This document shows, one piece after another, positions 24,147 to 30,657 of a stretch of DNA of 32,119 nucleotides. The DNA lies in the NCBI GenBank assembly GCA_031423615.1, contig JANPFV010000008.1:1-32119 (forward strand). The letters are read 5' to 3'. Source of the stretch: JADLGJ01 sp031423615 (GTDB lineage Bacteria; Omnitrophota; Gorgyraeia; Zapsychrales; JANLHA01). How positions within the stretch are numbered: position 1 is the first letter of the stretch; every line of letters begins with the position of its first letter. The notes under the pieces are model-generated. The model worked only from the letters and a program-made list of their open reading frames with translations. It did no database searches and was not told the origin of the DNA. The position numbers were made by a program, and so were the translations under genes.

Positions 24147-25415
24147 ATGTACCAGAAAGCGACGTTAGATCATGGCTTGCGGATTGTAACGCATGACATG
24201 CGGGAAAGAGAAAGTGTGGCCTTAGGATTTTGGGTGGGGGCCGGTGGTCGCTATGAAGATGACAAAGTCAAAGGCGCGGCCCATTTTTTGGAGCACATCG
24301 CGTTTAAAGGCAGTGCTAAGTATTCCTGCGATCAAGTTAAAACTTTGATCGAGGGCGTGGGCGGGTCGGTCAATGCCTTTACGTCCGAAGAGCAGACCTG
24401 TTATTACGCTAAGTTCCCCGCTCAACATTTGGACCGTATTTTTGATGTGTTAAGCGATATTGTCTTTAAACCGTCGATTGATCAAAAAGAAGTGACAAAA
24501 GAAAGCACCGTTATCGTCGAAGAAATCAAAATGTATCATGATCTTCCGCAATATTATGTTTATGAACTGCTGGATGAATTGATGTGGCCTAATCATCCCT
24601 TGGGGAAAAGTCTTGCGGGTACGCCGGAAACAGTATCTGCTATGACCAGCGCGGATCTTAAGAATTTTCATCGTGATCATTATCATGCCGGCAATATTGT
24701 TGTCTCCGCGGCAGGAAAAGTCCACCATGCTTATATGCGCGCCTTGGTAGATAAGAAATTTCGTAAGACGCCCGGGGGGTTGCGCGCGAAATTTATCCCA
24801 GCAGCACATTCGCAAAAAAAACCTCAGATGAAGGTTTATAAGAAGCCGACCGAACAAATGCATTTAGCTCTGGGGATGCTGGGCCTTGAAAATGACCATA
24901 AAGATAAATATACTCTGAGCTTACTTAATATTATTCTGGGAGGGAATATGTCCAGCCGTCTTTTTGATGAGGTGCGCGAAAAACGGGGACTGGCGTATTC
25001 GATCGGTTCTTCGGTTAAGTATTTGAAAGACACCGGGCTTCTCATGGTGCGGGCGGGGGTTGACAATACCAAGGTGGTCAATGCTGTTGATATTATTTTA
25101 AAAGAATTGGCCAAGATCAAGCGCGCCGGAGTAAGGCTGGATGAATTGAAAAGAGCCAAAGATTTTTATCTGGGGCAGGTTTTTTTGGCGTTGGAGGATA
25201 CCCTGGACCATATGTTTTGGATTGGAGAATCGACCCTCACTCGGGATAAAATCCGTTCCATGGATGAAATTATTAAGCTGGTCAAAGCGGTTATGATCGA
25301 GGACGTTCAGCGGGTAGCAGAAAGGATTTTAGATGAACGGCGGTACAATTTTGCCGTCGTGGGCCCGGTCAATGACAAACAGGAGAAAGAGCTCGGACGC
25401 CTTTTTAAAATCTAA
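24147..25415 (+). CDS. M16 family zinc peptidase (processing-peptidase type)
   Basis: 422 residues, the single-ring bacterial M16B length. The inverted zinc motif HFLEH is at H46, E49 and H50 with the third ligand E126 in VIVEEIKMYHD, 76 residues on as in the family. GVGGSVNAFTSEEQTCYY (residues 70-87) and the second-domain LNIILGGNMSSRLFDEVREKRGLAY block with the substrate-binding RGLAYS are present. No signal peptide. Such genes often sit near unrelated housekeeping genes; the substrate is unknown. It closes the trp-containing run. Confidence 0.95.
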   Translation: MYQKATLDHGLRIVTHDMRERESVALGFWVGAGGRYEDDKVKGAAHFLEHIAFKGSAKYSCDQVKTLIEGVGGSVNAFTSEEQTCYYAKFPAQHLDRIFDVLSDIVFKPSIDQKEVTKESTVIVEEIKMYHDLPQYYVYELLDELMWPNHPLGKSLAGTPETVSAMTSADLKNFHRDHYHAGNIVVSAAGKVHHAYMRALVDKKFRKTPGGLRAKFIPAAHSQKKPQMKVYKKPTEQMHLALGMLGLENDHKDKYTLSLLNIILGGNMSSRLFDEVREKRGLAYSIGSSVKYLKDTGLLMVRAGVDNTKVVNAVDIILKELAKIKRAGVRLDELKRAKDFYLGQVFLALEDTLDHMFWIGESTLTRDKIRSMDEIIKLVKAVMIEDVQRVAERILDERRYNFAVVGPVNDKQEKELGRLFKI

Positions 25416-25445
25416 AAGCTGGCGAACATAAGTTCTATTTTTGAA

Positions 25446-25474
25446 TTGACAAGGCCGGTATTATTCGTTAGACT
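25446..25474 (+). promoter_or_regulatory. Promoter of the 57-residue gene
   Basis: A perfect -35 TTGACA (25446-25451), 17 bases, then TAGACT (25469-25474, 4/6 of the -10). It gives a leader of about 38 bases before the ATG at 25519. Confidence 0.65.
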
Positions 25475-25518
25475 TTACCTACTTTTAGGAAAAGCAAACA
25501 CATTAACGGAGGAACCAA

Positions 25519-25692
25519 ATGGAAAAGTTATCTTTTTACGATGTTAAGACCAAATCAAAATTTGATGCCACTGAATATACTGTCAAAGAGAAGTCAGGCC
25601 GTTTTTTTGCGGTCACCAAGTCTCCTAAGGGTACACATGAATGTTGGAGAGTTTTGGGCAAGGACCAAGCTGCCAAATTAAAGAAAAAGTAA
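25519..25692 (+). CDS. Small basic protein, 57 residues, function unknown
   Basis: A small gene with full expression signals: its own promoter and AACGGAGGAACC, a strong ribosome binding site, seven bases before the ATG. The protein begins MEKLSFYDVKTKSKF, continues through YTVKEKSGRFFAVTKSPKG and a CWRVLGKD stretch, and ends in a Lys-rich tail. It looks like a small beta-rich, Lys-rich protein with one Cys and one Trp; no signal or membrane segment. It is too short to be caught by length filters but the signals make it a real gene. I cannot name the family. Confidence 0.8.
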   Translation: MEKLSFYDVKTKSKFDATEYTVKEKSGRFFAVTKSPKGTHECWRVLGKDQAAKLKKK

Positions 25693-25804
25693 GCGCCAAA
25701 GGCGCGCAATCCCCTCAGCCGAAGGCTGTTAGGGGATAAAGCCAAAGGCGCTTAGGGATAAGTTCCTCGGTACCGATAAATTAACTTTAACCCCTTTGGG
25801 GTTA
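25693..25804 (+). repeat. Cluster of four short palindromes with an imperfect tandem repeat
   Basis: Straight after the small gene's stop: GCGCC-AAA-GGCGC (25693-25705); a hairpin with 7 and 5 bp stem segments, ATCCCCT CAGCC / GGCTG TT AGGGGAT (25709-25737); a second GCCAAAGGCGC (25741-25751) identical to 25695-25705; and TAACCCC-TTT-GGGGTTA (25788-25804). The stretches starting at 25718 (GCC GAAGGC TG TTAGGGGATAAA) and 25741 (GCC AAAGGC GC TTAGGGATAA) are imperfect copies of one unit of about 22 bases. No T run follows, so termination is not clearly encoded. Confidence 0.75.
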
Positions 25805-25821
25805 GGATTAGGCTTTAGATA

Positions 25822-26199
25822 TTGGAAGCAAAGCGTAAGATTAAAAAATCGCCTCAAACATCCCTGCAGTTAGCTAAAATAGCCGCTAAATTTGCGTTGG
25901 AAAAAAAGGCAGAAGACATCAAGGTTCTGGACATGCGCCACGTGGTGAATTTCTGCGATTTTTTTGTAATTGCAAGCGGGACATCGACACGGCAAGCTCA
26001 GGCTATTGCTGAGGGGGTCGTAGAAGGGTTCGAAAGTTTGGGATCAAAGGTAGGACGAAAAGAAGGTTTTCGTGAGGGAGTGTGGGTCTTGGTTGATGTG
26101 GGTAATGTTGTTGTCCATGTTTTTGAAAAAGAGACCCGCGAATTTTACGGCCTCGACCATCTGTGGCAGGACGCTAAAGAGGTGAACTGGAAACGTTGA
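25822..26199 (+). CDS. rsfS: Ribosomal silencing factor RsfS
   Basis: Binds L14 and blocks joining of the ribosomal subunits in starvation. 125 residues. The start is TTG at 25822: an in-frame stop (TAG) is two codons upstream and the next ATG is deep inside the domain. The Iojap/RsfS pattern is clear: LAKIAAKFALEKKAEDIKVL, CDFFVIASGTSTRQAQAIAE, and the closing HVFEKETREFYGLDHLW. The weak start and poor ribosome binding site suggest low expression. It is followed by a terminator. Confidence 0.93.
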   Translation: MEAKRKIKKSPQTSLQLAKIAAKFALEKKAEDIKVLDMRHVVNFCDFFVIASGTSTRQAQAIAEGVVEGFESLGSKVGRKEGFREGVWVLVDVGNVVVHVFEKETREFYGLDHLWQDAKEVNWKR

Positions 26200-26226
26200 C
26201 GTTTTCCCCAGTGCCACAATAAAAAT

Positions 26227-26256
26227 TTGGGCTCTCATCCGTGACTTTTTTATAAG
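26227..26256 (+). promoter_or_regulatory. Possible argS promoter inside the terminator hairpin
   Basis: TATAAG (26251-26256, 5/6) lies in the hairpin loop, with TTGGGC (26227-26232, 3/6) 18 bases upstream in the left arm. Transcription would start near 26263, in the right arm, so only RNA from upstream would fold the full hairpin. The leader would be about 13 bases without a ribosome binding site. Not strong enough alone to be sure. Confidence 0.3.
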
Positions 26257-26270
26257 GTGAGAGCCCTTTT
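26229..26270 (+). terminator. Intrinsic terminator after rsfS
   Basis: GGGCTCTCA (26229-26237) pairs perfectly with TGAGAGCCC (26258-26266), extended by CC/GG with a one-base bulge, followed by TTTT (26267-26270) and C/T bases. It ends just before the argS ATG at 26276, so its tail doubles as the argS leader. Confidence 0.85.
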
Positions 26271-26275
26271 CTTCT

Positions 26276-27949
26276 ATGCTTATTCATTTGCGCGCACAAC
26301 TTATTGAAGTTATTGCAAAATCCTTAAAGGGATTTTTTGATGGACTAACTGTTCCATCGGTGGAAGTGGATGTTCCGGACGACAAATCCCATGGGGATTT
26401 TTCGACCAACATTGCGATGAAATCGACCAAACTCCTCAAACGCCCTCCTCTGGAAACCGCCGCCGCCTTCCGCGAAGCCATCTTGCAAGGTCTTAAAGAC
26501 GCAGGTATTCATGATAAAATTGAAAAGGTGGAAGTTTTTAAGCCGGGCTTTATCAATTTTTATCTTTCCACGAGTGCGGTTTACGAAATCCTTGAACAGA
26601 CGTTACGGGAAAAAGATCAATATGGTAAAAGTGATTTTGGCAATGACCGTAAGATCAATATCGAATTTGTCAGTGCCAATCCCACCGGACCACTGAGTGT
26701 CGCGCATGCCCGACAGGCTGCCGTCGGGGATGCTTTAGCTAATATTTTTAATTTTATCGGATTTCAGGCCGTTAAAGAATATTATGTTAATGATGAGGGA
26801 AATCAGATCAATATTCTCGGACAGTCGGTTTATTTGCGCGCTTTGGAACGGCTGGGTCAAAAGGAAGATTTTCCTGCAGACTGTTATCAGGGACAATACA
26901 TTTATGAAATGGCCGACACTCTTTTGGCGGGAAAGAAAATAAAGACCGTTCAGCAGCTGAAAGCTCTCTCATCAGAAATGATCCGGCAATTCGCGGTGGA
27001 TTATTTGCTGAGCGTTATTAAGGAGGAATTGAAAGATTTCGGAGTTTCTTTTGATGTTTGGTCGCACCAGAGCAAGGTCGCAGGTGAGGAGCAGATAACA
27101 GAAACCCTTAGCGACTTGCAAAAACGCGGTTATATTTATGAACAGGACGGGGCGCTCTGGTTTAAGACGACTCAGTACGGAGACGATAAAGACCGTGTCG
27201 TGCGAAAGAGCGACGGCAGTTATACCTATTTTATGCCCGACATTGTTTACCATAAGGACAAATTTCGTCGGGGTTTTGAAAAAGTTTTTAATCTTTGGGG
27301 TCCGGATCATCATGGTTATATCCCGCGTTTGACTGCGGCCGTGCAGGCCTTGGGTCAACCCAAAGAAGCCTTGCGTGTTTTGATTGTGCAATTGGCTACA
27401 CTTTTTCGTGACGGTCAAGAAGTGCAAATGTCGACGCGGCGGGGTCAATACATCACCCTGCGGGAGGTCATCGAGGAGGTCGGAGTCGACGCGGCGCGTT
27501 TTTTCTTTTTGATGCGCTTGGTGGATGCGCATCTGGATTTTGATTTGGCACTGGCTAAAAAGGAAACCCCGGAAAATCCGGTTTATTATATTCAATATGG
27601 CCATGCGCGGACATATTCCATTGAGGAGAAGGCCAAGATCGCAGGCTTGAATCCGCAGTTGAAGAATTTTAAGAATTTGCAGGGAGAAGAGGAGTTAGAT
27701 CTTTTGAAGAAAATCGGTAGGTTTCCAACAATCCTTTTGTTCTGTTGGCGTCAGGCCGATGTTTTTGCTTTGGTCAATTACCTTCAGGAGCTGGCGGGTA
27801 TGTTCCACCGGTTTTACGACCGTAAACGTGTCGTCGATCCCGATCATCCGGATATTTCCGCGGAACGTCTGGCCCTTGTTGAGGCCAGCCGTATTGTGAT
27901 GGCCAATGGTTTGCGTTTATTGGGGGTCAGCACGCCTCAAAAAATGTAA
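26276..27949 (+). CDS. argS: Arginyl-tRNA synthetase
   Basis: Charges tRNA-Arg. 557 residues, normal length. Domains in order: the N-terminal Add1 tRNA-binding domain (about 1-110), the class I Rossmann catalytic core with FVSANPTGPLSVAHARQAA and EYYVNDEGNQI, GPDHHGYIPRL, and the C-terminal helical anticodon-binding domain (DALR type) ending in GLRLLGVSTPQKM. Both signature motifs are unusual: HIGH reads SVAH (S141-H144) and KMSKS reads QMSTR. The rest of the active-site frame is intact, so it is probably active and a lineage variant. The ATG sits right after the terminator tail with no ribosome binding site. Confidence 0.97.
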   Translation: MLIHLRAQLIEVIAKSLKGFFDGLTVPSVEVDVPDDKSHGDFSTNIAMKSTKLLKRPPLETAAAFREAILQGLKDAGIHDKIEKVEVFKPGFINFYLSTSAVYEILEQTLREKDQYGKSDFGNDRKINIEFVSANPTGPLSVAHARQAAVGDALANIFNFIGFQAVKEYYVNDEGNQINILGQSVYLRALERLGQKEDFPADCYQGQYIYEMADTLLAGKKIKTVQQLKALSSEMIRQFAVDYLLSVIKEELKDFGVSFDVWSHQSKVAGEEQITETLSDLQKRGYIYEQDGALWFKTTQYGDDKDRVVRKSDGSYTYFMPDIVYHKDKFRRGFEKVFNLWGPDHHGYIPRLTAAVQALGQPKEALRVLIVQLATLFRDGQEVQMSTRRGQYITLREVIEEVGVDAARFFFLMRLVDAHLDFDLALAKKETPENPVYYIQYGHARTYSIEEKAKIAGLNPQLKNFKNLQGEEELDLLKKIGRFPTILLFCWRQADVFALVNYLQELAGMFHRFYDRKRVVDPDHPDISAERLALVEASRIVMANGLRLLGVSTPQKM

Positions 27950-28013
27950 GCGATGGGAAATTTTTAGAAAAGAATGTCGAGCCGGACCGCTGGTGGAATA
28001 TTGTTTCTGGGGA

Positions 28014-28124
28014 ATGGTCCCTATTTCTCTGTTAGCTTGGGGGATCATGATTATTTATTTTTCATTTTTGAGTTTTATAGGAATGTTTTTATTTGAAAAA
28101 TTAAAAAAGCGTTCTCCGTTGTAA
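28014..28124 (+). CDS. Possible tiny single-pass membrane protein
   Basis: 36 residues: MVPISLLAWGIMIIYF and a second hydrophobic run to about residue 27, then a Lys/Arg-rich tail (EKLKKRSPL), a typical positive-inside end. It fills most of the gap between argS and recJ and ends one base before the recJ ATG. Against it: GGGGA lies immediately next to the ATG, too close for a normal ribosome binding site, and a GTG at 27993 is an alternative start. No family is recognisable at this length. Confidence 0.35.
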   Translation: MVPISLLAWGIMIIYFSFLSFIGMFLFEKLKKRSPL

Positions 28125-28125
28125 A

Positions 28126-29829
28126 ATGCCCACTGTCCTTACACAAAAATTTTGGCAGGTCCGTATTCCTGATCCTTTTTTGCAGGTTCTTTTGAGCAAT
28201 GCTTTAAAAGTCCATCCTCTGATCGCCCAGGTCCTGGCAAATCGCGGAATCACGACGGTAAACGAAGGGGAGGAATTTTTGTCCGCAAATTTAGACCGTT
28301 TGCATGATCCATTTTTGTTAAAGGATATGGACAGAACAGTAGGCCGGATCATGTTGGCCAAGGAAAGAGATGAAAAAGTCCTGGTTTTCGGTGATTATGA
28401 CGTCGATGGAGTGACATCTTCGGCGTTTTTGCATAAGATTTTAACGCGGTTAGGCATACGGGTCAGCAATCATATTCCGCATCGGATGTCGGATGGTTAC
28501 GGTCTCAATGAAACCATAGGCGGGGTTGCACAAGAAGCGGGAATTAAACTTTTGATTGCGGTCGATTGCGGTATCACCGCCGGCCGTGAAGTAGAGCTTT
28601 TAAATGAACGCGGGATTGACGTTATTATTTTAGACCATCATGAGCCTCCGCCGGAAGGACTTCCCCCAGCTTTCGCCATTGTGGATCCTAAGCGCCGGGA
28701 CTGTACGTATCCTTTTAAACACCTTGCGTCCGTCGGACTTGTCGCCAAATTAGCCCAGGCCATTTTTGGAAAGGTCCCGGAAGAATACTTGGATTTAATT
28801 GCTTTAGGCACGATTGCGGACGTGGTTCCCTTGAGAGGAGAAAACCGGATTTTTGTCAAAAATGGTTTGCCTCAGATCAGTGAAACAAAGAATTATGGCC
28901 TTTCAGCCTTGATTGATACCGCTAAAATCCGCGGTAAGAAATTCCGTCCGCATTATATCGGTTTTATTTTAGGTCCGCGCATTAACGCTACCGGAAGGAT
29001 GGGGTCCGCGCACAAATCCCTCGATCTTCTTTTGTCCTCGGATGCCGTGACGGCGCTGGGTCTGGCTGTGGAAATGGAGGCGTTTAATACCGAACGTCAG
29101 CGTCTGCAGCGCGAAGTCATTGAACAGGCGATGCAAATGGTCGAACAGGAAATTAATTTTAAAGAGCATAAAGTGATCATTCTCTGTAAGGAAGGGTGGC
29201 ACAAAGGAGTTTTGGGGATTGTCGCTTCGCGGGTCGCGGAAACTTATTACCGTCCGACGATAATTATTTCTTTGGAAAATGGTGTAGGCACAGCTTCTGC
29301 CCGGTCTATCGAAGGTTTTCATCTCAATGAAGCTTTGCATCATTGTGCCGAAATCCTTGTGGCATTCGGCGGTCACAAGCTCGCCGCTGGTTTGACAATC
29401 AAAGAAGAACATGTTGAGAGTTTTCGCCTGAAAATAAATGATTTTGCCAAGGATATTTTAGAAATCCGCGATATGATTCCCACCTTGCAGATTGATGCCG
29501 AGGTTTCCTTGTCGTCGTTGAGCTTGGAAGTGGCCCAGTTGATTGAAGGTCTCGAGCCATATGGAGAAGGGAATGCAACGCCGGTTTTCTGTTCCCGCCA
29601 AATGATTGTAAAAAGTCCGCCGATGCTGATGGGAAAAGATACCCTTAAATTTTGGGTCACCGATGGACAGTGCAGTATATCTGCCGTCGGTTTTGGCATG
29701 GCCAAATATGCGGATTTGATCCGTCCTGGAGCGCAGGTCGATATCGCGTATGAGCTGACCATTGATGACTGGAATAAATCGCCCACGGTCCAGCTCAAGC
29801 TCAGAGACATTCGTGAAAGTCAGCCCTAA
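28126..29829 (+). CDS. recJ: Single-stranded-DNA-specific exonuclease RecJ
   Basis: 5'-3' exonuclease of single-stranded DNA in recombination and mismatch repair. 567 residues. DHH-family motifs: FGDYDVDGVTSSA (D90, D92, D94), AVDCGI (D147), ILDHHEPP (D170, H171, H172), and the DHHA1-type RINATGRMGSA and later GGHKLAAGLTI (GGH of the DHHA1 domain). A C-terminal OB-like domain follows (PYGEGNATPVF). The ATG is one base after the stop of the preceding possible gene. The terminator at 29906 closes the unit. Confidence 0.97.
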   Translation: MPTVLTQKFWQVRIPDPFLQVLLSNALKVHPLIAQVLANRGITTVNEGEEFLSANLDRLHDPFLLKDMDRTVGRIMLAKERDEKVLVFGDYDVDGVTSSAFLHKILTRLGIRVSNHIPHRMSDGYGLNETIGGVAQEAGIKLLIAVDCGITAGREVELLNERGIDVIILDHHEPPPEGLPPAFAIVDPKRRDCTYPFKHLASVGLVAKLAQAIFGKVPEEYLDLIALGTIADVVPLRGENRIFVKNGLPQISETKNYGLSALIDTAKIRGKKFRPHYIGFILGPRINATGRMGSAHKSLDLLLSSDAVTALGLAVEMEAFNTERQRLQREVIEQAMQMVEQEINFKEHKVIILCKEGWHKGVLGIVASRVAETYYRPTIIISLENGVGTASARSIEGFHLNEALHHCAEILVAFGGHKLAAGLTIKEEHVESFRLKINDFAKDILEIRDMIPTLQIDAEVSLSSLSLEVAQLIEGLEPYGEGNATPVFCSRQMIVKSPPMLMGKDTLKFWVTDGQCSISAVGFGMAKYADLIRPGAQVDIAYELTIDDWNKSPTVQLKLRDIRESQP

Positions 29830-29905
29830 AAGAATTGAGAGGGACAGTCCCTAACGTCATAAGGAAAGATGGAGATTGAGATTTGCAATAAAATTAAATA
29901 AATCA

Positions 29906-29936
29906 AAAAGCCTGTTCTGATATGGTACAGGCTTTT
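29906..29936. terminator. Bidirectional terminator between recJ and rpmB
   Basis: AAAAGCCTGT (29906-29915) pairs perfectly with ACAGGCTTTT (29927-29936) across an 11-base loop. The A run on one side and the T run on the other let it end transcription of both converging genes. It is a 10 bp stem counting the A/T pairs. Confidence 0.85.
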
Positions 29937-29959
29937 AAATTGTATGAATGAGGTAAAGC

Positions 29960-30190
29960 TTATCCTGCGCGGACGACTTTATTGGCTTTGAGGCACTTGG
30001 CGCAAACGAGAATTTTCTTGATTGTCCCGTCGATTTTTGTTTTGACGGATTGGAGATTAGGAAGAAAGGTGCGAAGAGTTTTGCCGACGATTTTGGAACC
30101 TGCTCCGCCTTTGCGTCGAACCATACCGCGTCTTTTATATTTATTTCCAGAAGTGGAAGTTTTATCACAAACTGCACATGCTTTTGCCAT
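29960..30190 (-). CDS. rpmB: 50S ribosomal protein L28, zinc-binding type
   Basis: 76 residues on the minus strand. Starts MAKACAVCDKT, and ends with KILVCAKCLKANKVVRAG, so both CxxC pairs of the zinc form are present; RTFLPNLQSVK in the middle is the L28 core. The GAGG ribosome binding site lies about eight bases before the ATG. It stands alone with its own promoter on one side and a shared terminator on the other. Most other genes here are on the opposite strand. Confidence 0.96.
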   Translation of the reverse strand: MAKACAVCDKTSTSGNKYKRRGMVRRKGGAGSKIVGKTLRTFLPNLQSVKTKIDGTIKKILVCAKCLKANKVVRAG

Positions 30191-30235
30191 GCTTTTAACC
30201 TCATTTTTGTGTTGAGAACTCTTAGAGAAATTTTT

Positions 30236-30263
30236 AGTATACTGAATAGAAAGTTTTTGTCAA
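30236..30263 (-). promoter_or_regulatory. Sigma70-type promoter of rpmB
   Basis: Read on the minus strand: perfect TTGACA (30263-30258), 16 bases, then TATACT (30241-30236), one mismatch from the consensus. Transcription would start near 30229 and give a leader of about 40 bases before the rpmB ATG. Confidence 0.8.
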
Positions 30264-30326
30264 GCGGAAATATTGGCGTTTCAGGGCCCCTGACAACATT
30301 TAAGCTTTTTATTTCTTTGTCTTATT

Positions 30327-30566
30327 CTAATAAGCGTAACTATTGAATTTACTTTTACAACTCTCATAAAGTTCAAAAACTTCATCCATCACATTAATGA
30401 TCTTGCTGTAAAATCTTCTGCCTGACTTGATGATCTTCCCGCACACATTTATGAATTGGTAGCGCAGTGTCTTGATTGTCGATTTAATCGCTTCTTGTCC
30501 CAGATAAAATAATTTCATGATCTGCACCATATTGGAGGCAACGATCCCCATCAATAACCCTTTCAT
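30327..30566 (-). pseudogene. C-terminal remnant of a DDE transposase (IS1380-like, tentative)
   Basis: 79 residues on the minus strand. The pattern AIKSTIKTLRYQFINVCGKI followed by KSGRRFYSKI is that of the last part of DDE transposases of the IS1380 type (a helical tail with a conserved TLR...GR block). The catalytic core is absent, and a stop codon lies two codons upstream of the ATG at 30566, so only the C-terminal end remains. The family name is from memory of the motif, and IS4-type is the alternative. No inverted repeat or target duplication is visible. It sits beside a gene that also looks cut short. Confidence 0.6.
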
Positions 30567-30642
30567 TATTCACGTGTTTTAGTTTCGCAGGTCAATTCAA
30601 ACAAAAGACGAGAAAAGTGGTGCGAGTCATTTATGTGTTGTG

Positions 30643-30648
30643 TATGAT
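30643..30648 (+). promoter_or_regulatory. Candidate -10 box of the TMTC-like gene
   Basis: TATGAT (5/6) ends nine bases before the ATG at 30658, and no ribosome binding site is seen, so the message could be nearly leaderless. No acceptable -35 is found 16-18 bases upstream, so this is weak. Confidence 0.25.
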
Positions 30649-30657
30649 GGTGCCATT

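Larger units (their letters stand above)
30191..30657. other. Long gap around a transposase remnant
   Basis: 467 bases without a healthy gene. It holds the rpmB leader and promoter (to 30263), a short palindrome TCAGGG-C-CCCTGA (30281-30293), AT-rich sequence with nothing else that I can recognise to 30326, the transposase remnant (30327-30566), and the upstream region of the TMTC-like gene (30567-30657). I see no tRNA or terminal inverted repeats here. Confidence 0.6.

Noticed and set aside
25693..25821. Small CRISPR-like or riboswitch element
   Set aside because: There are only two imperfect repeat units with no spacers of constant size, and no riboswitch core that I recognise; palindromic repeats explain it better.
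26200..26275. T-box leader for argS
   Set aside because: Only one hairpin fits in the 76 bases, and no T-box consensus sequence (TGGNACC-like) is present.
26972..27604. 210-codon open frame on the minus strand
   Set aside because: It mirrors the middle of argS and encodes a His/Arg/Lys-rich sequence without family resemblance.
27906..28124. 72-codon version of the tiny membrane protein
   Set aside because: Its first third overlaps the argS C-terminus; only the hydrophobic part from 28014 is kept, at low confidence.
30050..30346. 98-codon open frame on the plus strand
   Set aside because: It runs antisense through rpmB and its promoter, which are well supported on the minus strand.
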